Source: Phycisphaerales bacterium (lineage in GTDB: Bacteria; Planctomycetota; Phycisphaerae; Phycisphaerales; UBA1924). From it: a stretch of 64,000 nt of DNA. The notes beneath the pieces were generated by a model. The model saw nothing but the letters and a program-made list of their open reading frames with translations, was not told the origin of the DNA and did no database searches. The stretch spans positions 1 through 64,000 of the forward strand of contig JAJDDI010000071.1 in assembly GCA_029260375.1 (NCBI GenBank). The letters are read 5' to 3'. The stretch's first letter is position 1. The number at the start of each line of letters is the position of its first letter. Of the stretch, positions 1 through 7,984 are shown in pieces. The position numbers and the translations under genes were made by a program.

Positions 1-29
1 GGTCACAGGTTCGAGCCCTGTATCGCCCA
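1..29 (+). tRNA. tRNA 3' end, probably tRNA-Ile(GAT), cut by the window edge
   Basis: Only the T arm and the 3' acceptor strand are present. A 5-bp T stem (bases 5-9 with 17-21) closes the 7-base loop TTCGAGC, followed by acceptor strand ATCGCCC (22-28) and discriminator A29; CCA is not encoded. The implied 5' acceptor strand GGGCGAT is typical of bacterial tRNA-Ile(GAT). The anticodon lies outside the window, so the amino acid is an inference. Confidence 0.8.
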
Positions 30-37
30 CATCAGAC

Positions 38-70
38 CGGCCCCGGGGAGATCCCGGGGCCGTTGTCTTT
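38..70 (+). terminator. Rho-independent terminator after the first tRNA
   Basis: A perfect 10-bp GC stem (38-47 with 53-62) with a 5-base loop is followed by the T-rich tail TTGTCTTT. It separates the upstream tRNA from tRNA-Thr, so the two probably have separate transcripts or partial read-through. Confidence 0.75.
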
Positions 71-92
71 CCCGGGGTACGCTTCCCGGACT

Positions 93-165
93 GCCGCCTT
101 AGCTCAGTTGGTAGAGCATTGGTTTTGTAAACCAACGGTCGCCGGTTCAAGTCCGGCAGGCGGCT
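93..165 (+). tRNA. tRNA-Thr(TGT)
   Basis: A full cloverleaf can be drawn. Acceptor GCCGCCT (93-99) pairs with AGGCGGC (158-164), with discriminator T165. The D arm starts GCTC, the anticodon stem TTGGT/ACCAA encloses loop TTTGTAA with anticodon TGT, and the T arm is GCCGG-TTCAAGT-CCGGC. The tRNA is 73 bases long and CCA is not encoded. Confidence 0.95.
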
Positions 166-586
166 TTCGACCTCCCGCGCAGCCAAGTGCCCTCCGCGTC
201 CGAGCCTGAATGGGCGCCTGAACGCCTCGCGGGGGCGGTCATGGGGGGTTGGAGCGTCGACCTCAAATAGCGCCTGCCTGTCGATTCACGCTGAATCTCT
301 GGACTTGGGCAGTTCTGCGGGCGTGCCCGGAGCGTTTACCCCGCGCCTTGAGTATGACCCGGAAGTGTCCGTTATCGGTACGCGCAATCCCGTGTGATGG
401 CTTGCGTGTGTGAACATGGCGAGTTGATGCGGGCTGTGCGAGCGATCTGGGCGTGTCGCAGCGCGGACCCTGCAAAGTAGCGTGCCCCGGCTTCGTGCGT
501 TTCTGACCCTTCACCTCGCAGGATGGAATCTTAGGGACAGTGACGTTGTCGATACCGGCGCACCAAGGGCACAGGGGGTAACTTTC
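166..586. other. Intergenic, no gene recognised
   Basis: This 421-base stretch between tRNA-Thr and the fibro-slime gene has no open frame that looks like a protein on either strand and no clear hairpin with a T tail. The open frames that cross it are continuations or antisense shadows of the gene starting at 587. A promoter for that gene must lie here, but I see no convincing -35/-10 pair. Confidence 0.6.
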
Positions 587-1519
587 ATGAAGAATCACAC
601 GACGAGCGAGAGCCAGCACGCTTCGATGCAGGGCGACACGGCCCCGTTTGATCTGCTCACGAGGCGTAAGGCAGCGATCGCGTTGGTTGGTGGCTTGGCG
701 GTGCTGACAACGGGGATCTCGCTCGGGAGCGCGACGCCCCCTCAGCCTGAAACGGTCCGGCTCGGCGGTGTGGTCCGTGACATGATCTCGGCCCACTCCG
801 ACTTCGGAGTCGCTGGGGAATCCGGCCATACGGCGGCGCTTGTGTCGCAGAACCTGGGAGACAGCATGGTCCCCGTGTTTACCGGCGTGGGCCTTGAGGT
901 GTGGCAGGAGTGGTACGACCTCGATGGGCACCCGATCGCTCCGTACGGAGACGCTGGATTCATCGGCGGGCACTTCGATGTGGATGTTTACGATGCAGAA
1001 ACAGACAAGGAGGAGTACCACAAGCACCAGTACGACGATGCGTATGATGTGACGTACATCGATCTCGTGAATGATGCGCGTCTACTGCTCGGCGACATTG
1101 TCGGGAGCGGATACGCCAATCCGTTGCGCCTCGAGTTTGTGAACGCGCATAACGGCGGCGGCGGCGTGTTCGACTTCGAAGCAGGCGGCACAACGATCCA
1201 CGGCCAGACATCGCTCGGGTTTGAAACGACCTTCAATCCCGCCGAGCTCGTCGCGCTCCGTGTCCAGTTCTACTCTCTGGGTGATCTCCGAGGAACGAGC
1301 CCCGGTACGAGTCAAAGCGACGTCTCCGAACGCGACGGCGCCTTCTCGATCAGGATGTGGGACACGGTCAGCAACGAGTTGGTCTACGAGCTTGCGACCT
1401 ACCACCATGTCAAGAATGGCGTAGCAATCGAAGAGAACTTTACGGTCGATGGCATGGTCGGCGAGGACTCTTGCGGCGATCCGATCGCTGACGTTGGCGG
1501 CGCTTTCGGGGGCGCCTAA
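587..1519 (+). CDS. Exported fibro-slime-family protein, N-terminal part ending at an in-frame TAA
   Basis: The 310-residue product has a twin-charged N-terminus and a hydrophobic signal segment (about residues 28-47), so it is probably exported. The first part resembles the start of fibro-slime proteins ('VRDMISAHSDFG'), followed by a divergent insert rich in Asp, Tyr and His. The chosen ATG at 587 has a good ribosome site (AGGGGG, about 8 bases upstream) and directly precedes the signal peptide; the same frame is open farther upstream but without signal-like sequence. The frame ends at TAA 1517-1519 exactly where the conserved fibro-slime core should begin, and that core continues in the same frame to 2017. 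Either the gene is broken here or the TAA is a sequence error. TAA is also used as a normal stop in this window, for example by the gene ending at 39157. Confidence 0.75.
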   Translation: MKNHTTSESQHASMQGDTAPFDLLTRRKAAIALVGGLAVLTTGISLGSATPPQPETVRLGGVVRDMISAHSDFGVAGESGHTAALVSQNLGDSMVPVFTGVGLEVWQEWYDLDGHPIAPYGDAGFIGGHFDVDVYDAETDKEEYHKHQYDDAYDVTYIDLVNDARLLLGDIVGSGYANPLRLEFVNAHNGGGGVFDFEAGGTTIHGQTSLGFETTFNPAELVALRVQFYSLGDLRGTSPGTSQSDVSERDGAFSIRMWDTVSNELVYELATYHHVKNGVAIEENFTVDGMVGEDSCGDPIADVGGAFGGA

Positions 1520-2017
1520 ACGGGTGACATCACTGACAGCAGCTCCTTCGGACAGTGGTTCCGGGACGTTCCTGGCGTCAACATCGCTCAGCGGCAGGAT
1601 GTCACCCTGACACTCAATGCCGATGGGGACTACGAGTACACCAATAACGCGTTCTTCCCGATCGACGGCGAACAATACGGGAACGAGGGCGAGGCCCACA
1701 ACCAGAACTTCACATACTCGGTCCAGGCGGACTTCCAGTACCACTCCTGCGATGACCAGTTCTTCGAGTTCGAGGGCAGTGATGACGCCTGGGTCTTCAT
1801 CGACGACCAGCTGGTGATCGATCTCGGCGGCACGGGCTCGGGGACTAGGCAGTTCATCGCGCTGGACAGGCTGAACCTGGCTGATGGCGAGACGCACACC
1901 CTCCGACTTTTCTACGCAAAACGCCGCCCGACAGACGAATCAATCTTCAACATCCGGACGAACCTGGAGTTCGTGAACCGCCAGATTTCTCTCCCGGGTG
2001 GCGCCCTGCACGACTGA
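1520..2017 (+). pseudogene. Fibro-slime core domain, separated from its N-terminus by the in-frame TAA
   Basis: Reading straight on from TAA 1517-1519 in the same frame gives 165 residues that match the fibro-slime domain closely. They include 'FGQWFRDVPGVN', 'NAFFPIDGEQYGNEG', 'SDDAWVFIDDQLVIDLGG', 'LADGETHTLRLFYAKR' and 'SIFNIRTNLEF', ending at TGA 2015-2017. No start codon with a ribosome site sits at its beginning, so alone it would not be expressed with this domain intact. The conservation of the whole core argues that the interruption is recent, is an error, or is read through. Confidence 0.7.
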
Positions 2018-2101
2018 GTCTTGGCATGTCCGTCGGGCGCCGAGCTGGGCAGATATGGCGGACCTGAGTACCCGTTGCTGACCACACAACTTGCAAGGGA
2101 T

Positions 2102-2134
2102 ACGCCCGACCATCGCGTCGGGCGTTTCTTTTTT
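2102..2134 (+). terminator. Rho-independent terminator after the fibro-slime gene
   Basis: A perfect 9-bp stem (2102-2110 with 2117-2125) with loop CATCGC runs into TTTCTTTTTT. It lies 85 bases after the TGA at 2017, which supports transcription of the whole 587-2017 region as one unit despite the internal TAA. Confidence 0.9.
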
Positions 2135-2174
2135 CAGTCGCATGGTTTCTCGCAGGAATCGGGGGATGCATAAA

Positions 2175-2202
2175 CAGGGCGGAGCCCAGTGGCACCGCCC
2201 TG
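2175..2202 (-). terminator. Terminator-like hairpin after the 2228-4662 gene pair
   Basis: The inverted repeat CAGGGCGG (2175-2182) / CCGCCCTG (2195-2202), read on the minus strand, is followed by TTTA. It lies about 25 bases beyond the stop of the minus-strand gene at 2228 and faces the plus-strand terminator at 2102-2134 in a convergent gap. Confidence 0.6.
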
Positions 2203-2227
2203 AGTGTGATTGCGATAGGATGCGGCG

Positions 2228-2611
2228 CTAAGGCTGTCCGCTCTCGTAGCGCCGGACAAACTCGCTCAGGTCGCTTGAGTCGATGAGCCCCGAGGGAGGG
2301 GCCAGATCGGCCTTGAGATCTCCCGCGCTGAACAGGGCCATGTAGCGGGCCTTGTCCTGGGCGTCGAGGATGCCGAAGGGTTCGGCGACATCGGCACTCA
2401 CGCCGCGGGCGCTCAGCGTTCCCACGAGCGTGAGCCCCTCACCGGAGAGGACAGCGGTGGCTGGGCTCGTGTGGGCCGTGCCCGAGAGCGTGAACCCGTC
2501 GCCCGAGAGCGTCGCGAGGTTCTGGACCGAGGAGCCCTGGACCGAGCCCAGCGCCACGGACGCGAGGGCGAGGGCGGAGACGATGGATCCGCGTCGGGTC
2601 AGTCGCTTCAC
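2228..2611 (-). CDS. Small exported protein with dockerin-like C-terminus
   Basis: The 127-residue product has a signal peptide (charged MKRLTRRG, then a hydrophobic stretch to about residue 25, AxA-type end). A short repetitive Ser/Thr/Gly region contains two similar pieces ('LSGDGFTLSGTAH', 'LSGEGLTLVGTLS'). The C-terminal 55 residues form a pair of EF-hand/dockerin-like motifs ('DVAEPFGILDAQDKARYMALF', 'DLAPPSGLIDSSDLSEFVRRY'), the pattern seen at the end of many planctomycete exported proteins. Its ATG overlaps the stop of the upstream 684-residue gene (ATGA, 2608-2611), so the two are translationally coupled. The repeated sentence-like middle is unlike any domain I know. Confidence 0.8.
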   Translation of the reverse strand: MKRLTRRGSIVSALALASVALGSVQGSSVQNLATLSGDGFTLSGTAHTSPATAVLSGEGLTLVGTLSARGVSADVAEPFGILDAQDKARYMALFSAGDLKADLAPPSGLIDSSDLSEFVRRYESGQP

Positions 2612-4662
2612 GGGGTTTCTCCCAGCAGGAGTTCCTCGAGCACCATGAGGCGGGCTTCGAGCTCAAGGATGCGGGTGTTGCGGGTGTCGGTGGTGCGCGC
2701 GGGCGCGGCGCCGCCGAACCAGCCGGGCTGGACGAGGATAGTGAGCTTGCCCTGACCCTGGCTGAAGTCTTCGAGGGCGATGCCGATGGTGGGACCGGCC
2801 TGCGTCTGGACCATGGCGTGCCCGGGCGTGGCGCTGGAGGTCAGGCGGTCGCCCGCCCTGATCGCGCCGTACGAGGCGTCGACCTTCACCGGCACACGAC
2901 CGGCCAGGGCGATGGGGCGGGTGCGCTCGCGCGCGGCGCTGATCTGCCGGCGGAACTCGGTTTCGATCGCGCGTGAGACGCCGCCGTTGGTTGCGATCGC
3001 CTGGCGGCGCCAGTCCTCGGCCTCGTCGGGGATCGGGTTGCCCGCGATGAACCCGGGGTCGGTCGAGACAACGCCCACGAGCAGGTCCTGATAGGCGCCC
3101 GTGGCCTTGTGGATGCTGTCGGCGTGCCCGCGGGCCATGACGACCAGGTCGCCCGGTTCGAGTCCCTGCTCGCCGATGGTGAAGAGTTCGGCATAGTCGA
3201 ACCCGTTGGCGGTCACGTCGCCGTCGACGGTGAGCTCGGCGTCAACGCCGTTGGTGCCGGGGCCGTCGTCGAGGGTCATCTGGATGTCGGTCCCGGCATC
3301 GCTGACCCAGGAGAACAGGACGCCGGTATCGTCGTTATCGAAGTCCTTGGAGAACGTCATGTCCGTGTTGGACCCGATGATCGTCGCGTTGCTCTCATCG
3401 AAGAAGCGGAGGTTGCCGTCCTCAACGAAGATGTCGCCCTCCGAGAGGAGGCCTCCGGTGGGGGGGGTCAGGTCGGTGCCGACGGCGAGGCCGCCGCTGC
3501 TTGTGAAGCGAGCGACGGTGGTGTCGCTGACCTGCATCTCGAGGAGATCCTTCGCCCCGTCGGAGCTGATGCTGAGCTCGGCGAAGCTGTCTTCCTCGCC
3601 GATGGAGAGTCCACCCTCGACGAAGGCGCCCTGACCGCCCATGAAATAGCCGGCCCAGGCGTCGGAGCTCATGACCTCGCCGAAGATGGCGTAGTTGGCC
3701 CCTGTGGCGTTGGTGCAAAGGCCGCGGACGCCAGTGCCCGAGGCGGCGCGGGAGACGCCCGTGACGCCGAAGCCGGTGCCGAAGGTGCTGTTGGCCTGGC
3801 CGAAGACGCCGGTGCCGCGGGTGCTGAGGGACTGTCCGAAGACGCCGTAGTTGTACCCGGAGGTGGAGTTGGCGCGGGCGAAGATGGCGCGGGACTCGTT
3901 GCCATCGGCCTCGGCCTGGATGGCGAAGTTGCCGTTGGGGCCGGTCTTGTTGTTTACGGCCCAGATGACGCGTGGCGTGCGATCACGGATGTGCAGCGGC
4001 GCTTCGGGGGCGACGAGGCCGATGCCGACCTTGCCGGTGTTGAAGTAGATGTTGTTGCCGTTCATGACCCAGCCGCCGCCGCGGGACCCGCCCTGCGTCG
4101 AGGCGTTCGGGCCCGGGCGATCAGCCCCGGACGCGCCGCCCGAGGTGGTGGATGAGCCTGTGCCGTCGGACCCCGCGGGGGGTGTTGAGTCGTCGACGTG
4201 TCGGGCGGATGCGGTATCCGTGCCCGTCGCGTCGTCCGACGCGTCCTCACCAGCCGAGGCGGCGTCGTTGAAGATGGCGCCGGCGCTGATCGTCTGGCGC
4301 GGCGCCAGTGTCGTGAAGTCGCCCTTGCCCGCCGGGGAGCGGACCTCGACCTCGAGCCAGGTCGACGCGGGGAGGTCGCCGAAGTCGAGGATGACCTCGA
4401 ACGCCCCCTGGTTCACATCGACGCCCTCGAGGCTGATCTCACGCCCGACCTGCTCCCCGCCCTGTTCGGCGGTGTAGGCCCGGAAGCGCAGATCGGCGCT
4501 GGCCGAGACCGGGATGTCCAGGTAGGACAGGCGCCCCTGGTAGACGATGGGCGACGAGGCCGCGGGGGCCTTCGCGTCGATCGCGGGTTCGACGGCGAGT
4601 GCGACGACGGGCGCCGCGACGGTGAACGCGGCACACGCCGCGAGAAGTGTTCGAACGAGCAT
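2608..4662 (-). CDS. Large exported protein with tail-fibre-like repeats and C-terminal coiled coil
   Basis: The 684-residue product starts at the ATG at 4662, which has GGAGAG about 8 bases upstream and directly precedes the signal peptide ('MLVRTLLAACAAF...'). The region after the signal peptide (about residues 35-130) matches a beta-rich domain common in planctomycete exported proteins ('YQGRLSYLDIPV', 'LRFRAYTAE', 'LEVEVRSPAG', 'LAPRQTISA'). A Ser/Gly/Asp-rich linker follows, then imperfect repeats around 'GVFGQ'/'GVTGVS'/'IFGEV', like trimeric fibre shafts. The last 200 residues ('GDLVVMARGHADS', 'GRVPVKVDASYGAIRAGDRLTSSATPGHA') resemble the C-terminal chaperone-like ends of fibre proteins, with a short final coiled coil ('LELEARLMVLEELLL'). 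It is probably a surface fibre or appendage. The exact function is unknown. Confidence 0.8.
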   Translation of the reverse strand: MLVRTLLAACAAFTVAAPVVALAVEPAIDAKAPAASSPIVYQGRLSYLDIPVSASADLRFRAYTAEQGGEQVGREISLEGVDVNQGAFEVILDFGDLPASTWLEVEVRSPAGKGDFTTLAPRQTISAGAIFNDAASAGEDASDDATGTDTASARHVDDSTPPAGSDGTGSSTTSGGASGADRPGPNASTQGGSRGGGWVMNGNNIYFNTGKVGIGLVAPEAPLHIRDRTPRVIWAVNNKTGPNGNFAIQAEADGNESRAIFARANSTSGYNYGVFGQSLSTRGTGVFGQANSTFGTGFGVTGVSRAASGTGVRGLCTNATGANYAIFGEVMSSDAWAGYFMGGQGAFVEGGLSIGEEDSFAELSISSDGAKDLLEMQVSDTTVARFTSSGGLAVGTDLTPPTGGLLSEGDIFVEDGNLRFFDESNATIIGSNTDMTFSKDFDNDDTGVLFSWVSDAGTDIQMTLDDGPGTNGVDAELTVDGDVTANGFDYAELFTIGEQGLEPGDLVVMARGHADSIHKATGAYQDLLVGVVSTDPGFIAGNPIPDEAEDWRRQAIATNGGVSRAIETEFRRQISAARERTRPIALAGRVPVKVDASYGAIRAGDRLTSSATPGHAMVQTQAGPTIGIALEDFSQGQGKLTILVQPGWFGGAAPARTTDTRNTRILELEARLMVLEELLLGETP

Positions 4663-4939
4663 TGCAGTTCTCTCCAGAGTGTGGAAGACCGTCGATTCAG
4701 TCGGGGTTGATCGGACAGACGGCGGCGATGGCGCCAATGTTCGCCTCCCCAGCTCAAGTCCTCAGCTTACCACGGTTTATCGGGGAGTCGTGGGGCAATC
4801 AAGCACGGCGGGCCAGTTCTCGTCTGGCCGCGAGGCCCGCGGGGCGTGGGCCCAGAGCCCGATGCGTGGGCGCGGCGGGGAAGACGCTTGCCCGGGGCCG
4901 CCGCCGGCGCTAACTTTGACTCCCCCGCGGGGGAAGACC
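4663..4939. other. Intergenic between the fibre-like gene and tRNA-Tyr
   Basis: This 277-base stretch holds the promoter region of the minus-strand fibre-like gene and the leader of the plus-strand tRNA-Tyr. Open frames that cross it are GC-driven and show no protein-like composition. No promoter hexamers could be assigned with confidence. Confidence 0.5.
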
Positions 4940-5021
4940 GGGCGAGTACCCAAGTGGCCAACGGGGGCAGACTGTAAATCTGCTGGCATAGCCTTCGGGG
5001 GTTCGAATCCCTCCTCGCCCA
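4940..5021 (+). tRNA. tRNA-Tyr(GTA)
   Basis: Acceptor GGGCGAG (4940-4946) pairs with CTCGCCC (5014-5020), with discriminator A5021. The anticodon stem GCAGA/TCTGC encloses loop CTGTAAA with anticodon GTA. The long variable arm (class II, 82 bases in total) and T loop TTCGAAT fit bacterial tRNA-Tyr. CCA is not encoded. Confidence 0.95.
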
Positions 5022-5026
5022 CTGAG

Positions 5027-5051
5027 CGGCCCTCCCGAACCGGGAGGGCCG
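5027..5051 (+). terminator. Hairpin after tRNA-Tyr
   Basis: A perfect 11-bp stem (5027-5037 with 5041-5051) with a 3-base loop begins 5 bases after the tRNA. The following bases TTGCCGATTTT are only partly T-rich, so it may act as a terminator or as a processing barrier. Confidence 0.6.
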
Positions 5052-5079
5052 TTGCCGATTTTGGAAGGTCCAAAGGAAA

Positions 5080-5107
5080 GGGCCGGCGATCTTTCGATCG
5101 CCGGCCC
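5080..5107 (-). terminator. Rho-independent terminator of the metalloprotease gene
   Basis: A perfect 12-bp stem (5080-5091 with 5096-5107), read on the minus strand, is followed by TTTCCTTT. It lies 40 bases beyond the stop of the minus-strand gene at 5148. Confidence 0.8.
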
Positions 5108-5147
5108 GAGCTCTCAAACTCTCAATGCCGCAGAGTTGGTCGGCGGG

Positions 5148-7469
5148 TTACGGGCAACCGCCGCCGAAAGCGCCGAGGAAGGCGACCACGTCGCTGAAGT
5201 CCCAGACGCCGAAGGGTGAGGCGATGTCCGCGGCCGCGTCCATGCCCCCGAAGGCTCCGAGGAAGGCGACCACGTCGCTGAAGTCGAGCACGTCGAAGGG
5301 CTCGGCTAGGTCGGCGACGTTGCAGCCGCCTGAGGGCTCGATGAAGGTGCTCGAGACGGCCAGGTCATCGACGTACCAGTCGTCGCCGGTGTCGCTGCCG
5401 TTGGCCGAGACGCGGAGGGAGAAGTTGTTGTGGAAGCCGAGATCAGGGACCTGGAACTGGTGGAGGTCGAACTCGGTCTGGCTGGAGCCGTCGGAGGTGA
5501 TCGTTCCGAGGGTCTGCCAGTTGGTGAGGATGTCCCGCCACTCGACGGTCAGGGTCTCACCGTTCTCCACGCCCTTGTGCTGCGTGTAGAGACGGACCCA
5601 GTAGGGGGTGGGGAACTCGTTCTGCATCTGGATGCGGTAGGTGGTGACGGAGTCGGAGCTGTCAAGGTTGAGCGAGCTGGAGCCGCTGACCTCGTTGTCG
5701 GCGGCGGAGTTGGTTGTCGCGCCCGAGACACTCTCGTAGGTGAAGGCGGTGTCGAGGCCGGACTCGAAGTCGTCCAGGAAGGGGGGCAGCATGCCGCCGT
5801 AGGTGTCGATGCTGAAATCGTCGATGTACCAGTCGTCGTTGGAGGCGCTGGTCGCGGCACGGAGGCGGAAGCGGACCTCGGAGTGGAAGGCGAGCAGGGG
5901 GATCTGGACCTGGGTGAACTCGAAGTTGGACTGGCTCGAGCCGTCCGAGACCCAGGAGGTGATGGTCTGCCAGACGCCGCTGATGTTCTCGTACTCGAGG
6001 AGGAGGCTCTCGCCGTTCTCAACCCCGACGCGCTGGGTGTAGAGGCTGATGACGAGGTTCTCGCCGGCGTTGTCGCTCAGGTCGAATCGACCGGTGATGA
6101 TGGAGTCGGCGCCGTCAAGATTGAGCGAGTTGGGAGCGCTGGGCTCGTTGGAGGCGGCGGAGTTGACGATCGCGCCGTTGATCTCCTGCCAGCGGTCCAC
6201 GTCGAGCGTGGTCGAGGCGAAGTCATCGAAGACGGGGATATCAAGGAAGGGGGGCCCGGCCTTGTCGAGGCAGGAGCGGGTGTTGGCGTAGCTGGTGATG
6301 GTGTTGATAGAGGAGGCGCCGAAGCCGGAGCCGGTGACGCCGGGGGGGGAGACGCCGCCACAGCCGCCGAGTCCGGCGCACATGATGTAGCACGAGCCGC
6401 CGGAGCAGTGGGGGGCGCTGAGGTTGTGCCCGATCTCGTGGGCGGTAAGGGCGACGCGATTGTTGAAGTTGGAGGTGAAGCGGGACTCACTCAGGGCGTA
6501 GCCCAGGTTGGTCGAGCATGTGGCGGCGAGCCAGGCGATGCCGATGGTGCCGCCGCTGATGTTGCGGCCGGTGAACATGTGCAGCAGGTCGCGGGGGTTG
6601 GTACCGCCGGTGCCGATCCATTCGGCGCGGACCTGATCGAGCAGGGTGCCGGCGCTGTTCGACGTGTAGGGGTTCGATGCTAGACTGGTGCGGATGATGA
6701 TCTCGTTGATCACACAGGTGATGTTCAGGTCGCGCTCGTAGACGGTGGAGACGCCGCCGATGATGTTCTCGGTGTCGGCGATCGTCGCGGATGTGCTCGA
6801 CCCGTTGTCGATGCTGTAGAAGTGGAAGTCGCAGTCCATGACGAGCTCGAGTTCGAGGAACGACGAGCGCTGCCCGGCGTTGGCGTTCTGGTTGGGCTGA
6901 TCGACGCCCATGTCATCGCCCGCGACAATGGCGCCGCCGCACGTCGCCCCGGTGGGCATCGAGTCGGCGGAGTTGTACACGAGGTAGGAGCCCTCGTCGA
7001 GGACGGGGGCGGCCATCGCCAGCGGCTGCACGTCCCAGGACTCGCCGACGTCGCCCTCGCGGACGATCTGCCCGCGGAAGCCCTGGTCGAAGAGTGAGCC
7101 GGAGATGGACATCTCGCCGTCGATGCTGAAGCCGCGATAGGTCCTGGGCGCGGGGGCCGGGACTTCGCGGCGCACGCCATCCTCGCCGATCGTGATGACG
7201 CGGAAGCTCTCGGAGCGGATGGAGTAGGGCTGCATGGCGAACGTGTGGACGATGCCCTCGATGTTGAGTTCGAGCGAGAGTTCCTCGCCCAGGTTGCCCT
7301 GAACCACGCTCTTCTGGAGCGTGAAGTCGGAGACGTTCACGCCCGAGGTGATGGCCTGCTGGACGCCGGCGGTGGGGATGATGAGCGTTGGCTCGGCGAT
7401 CGCTGAGGCTCCGGAGCACGCGATGATCGCGGCTGCACAAAGACCGCTCCCCGTTCTGAGATTCTGCAT
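5148..7469 (-). CDS. Secreted reprolysin-like zinc metalloprotease with two beta-domains and two dockerin-like motifs
   Basis: The 773-residue product has a signal peptide (about residues 1-25) and a long propeptide-like region. A metzincin zinc site follows: H344-E345-x-x-H348 and H354 ('HEIGHNLSAPH'), then a Met-turn-like 'CYIMCAG'. The family consensus HExxHxxGxxH has Gly where this protein has Ser351. After the protease come two similar beta-sandwich domains of about 150 residues, each ending 'DDWYIDDFSI' or 'DDWYVDDLAV', probably substrate-binding. The C-terminus is two near-identical dockerin-like units ('FDVLDFSDVVAFLGAFGG', 'FGVWDFSDVVAFLGAFGG'). It stands alone, with its own terminator at 5080-5107. 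It probably degrades extracellular protein or processes surface proteins; the substrate is unknown. Confidence 0.88.
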   Translation of the reverse strand: MQNLRTGSGLCAAAIIACSGASAIAEPTLIIPTAGVQQAITSGVNVSDFTLQKSVVQGNLGEELSLELNIEGIVHTFAMQPYSIRSESFRVITIGEDGVRREVPAPAPRTYRGFSIDGEMSISGSLFDQGFRGQIVREGDVGESWDVQPLAMAAPVLDEGSYLVYNSADSMPTGATCGGAIVAGDDMGVDQPNQNANAGQRSSFLELELVMDCDFHFYSIDNGSSTSATIADTENIIGGVSTVYERDLNITCVINEIIIRTSLASNPYTSNSAGTLLDQVRAEWIGTGGTNPRDLLHMFTGRNISGGTIGIAWLAATCSTNLGYALSESRFTSNFNNRVALTAHEIGHNLSAPHCSGGSCYIMCAGLGGCGGVSPPGVTGSGFGASSINTITSYANTRSCLDKAGPPFLDIPVFDDFASTTLDVDRWQEINGAIVNSAASNEPSAPNSLNLDGADSIITGRFDLSDNAGENLVISLYTQRVGVENGESLLLEYENISGVWQTITSWVSDGSSQSNFEFTQVQIPLLAFHSEVRFRLRAATSASNDDWYIDDFSIDTYGGMLPPFLDDFESGLDTAFTYESVSGATTNSAADNEVSGSSSLNLDSSDSVTTYRIQMQNEFPTPYWVRLYTQHKGVENGETLTVEWRDILTNWQTLGTITSDGSSQTEFDLHQFQVPDLGFHNNFSLRVSANGSDTGDDWYVDDLAVSSTFIEPSGGCNVADLAEPFDVLDFSDVVAFLGAFGGMDAAADIASPFGVWDFSDVVAFLGAFGGGCP
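5158..5320 (-). repeat. Duplicated dockerin-like coding unit
   Basis: Two copies of a roughly 50-base unit encoding 'FSDVVAFLGAFGG' lie about 100 bases apart (around 5165-5220 and 5250-5305) at the 3' end of the metalloprotease gene. They are nearly identical at the DNA level ('AAGGCGACCACGTCGCTGAA' occurs in both), indicating a recent tandem duplication or gene conversion. Confidence 0.75.
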
Positions 7470-7984
7470 GTTGAACTAGCCTTTCTGAGGCGGGACGAAT
7501 GCCCTGTTCTGACTCGAGGCGAGACCCTTACGCCGCCAGAACGAAACGTCCTGACCTGCAACAGTTTACACCAATCGCACCCGGCGATCAGCTTCAGATC
7601 CATCCACCAGCGGCCACTTCAGAATACCCCTTCAGCACCTGAAACCCAAGAATTCGGGCAGGAGTCTCGAAGTTCGGTTCATGACCGGGTGTGCGATACG
7701 TATCGCTGCTGATACATCCATTCGTTTCATCATCAATCAGGTCACCCAGACCGGGTTCCCTCGGACGTCCCTCCATTCGCAGGGTCTGCCGCCCTGGTTG
7801 CAGAAGCATGCTCGGGCGGACCGCTGTTGAAGGCGTCCAGAAGAGGGCGGAGGAACACTTTTCGGACGTGGGGCGAGCCTAAGGCGTCGATCGCCCGTGG
7901 ACCAGAACGGGCTTGATCGGGGGCCATTCTCGGCCGATAGACCCAACGATTCCGGGCTTCCTCGATCCGAGTTGGGTAAGACAC
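7470..7984. other. Divergent intergenic region
   Basis: This 515-base gap separates the minus-strand metalloprotease from the plus-strand histidine kinase operon and must carry promoters for both. It is less GC-rich than its surroundings, especially 7560-7740. The only clear structure is the 14-bp palindrome at 7693-7706. Short open frames that cross it do not look like proteins. Confidence 0.55.
7693..7706. promoter_or_regulatory. Candidate operator: 14-bp perfect palindrome
   Basis: GCGATACGTATCGC is a perfect inverted repeat with no spacer, and a further GATAC half-site follows at 7711-7715. It lies in the AT-richer centre of the divergent gap, a usual place for a dimeric regulator to bind. 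No regulator gene is next to it, so the role is inference. Confidence 0.35.

Noticed and set aside
263-1027. Minus-strand open frame of 254 codons near the left end
   Set aside because: It overlaps the start and signal peptide of the fibro-slime gene and shows no domain or ribosome site.
1517-1519. Recoding of TAA to an amino acid
   Set aside because: TAA is the terminal stop of the serA-like gene at 39157 in this same window, and no selenocysteine- or pyrrolysine-type element is next to 1517. Mutation or error is simpler.
3109-4155. Plus-strand open frame of 348 codons inside the fibre-like gene
   Set aside because: It is antisense to a gene with a signal peptide and known domains; its product is low-complexity Glu/Gly/Ala/Val.
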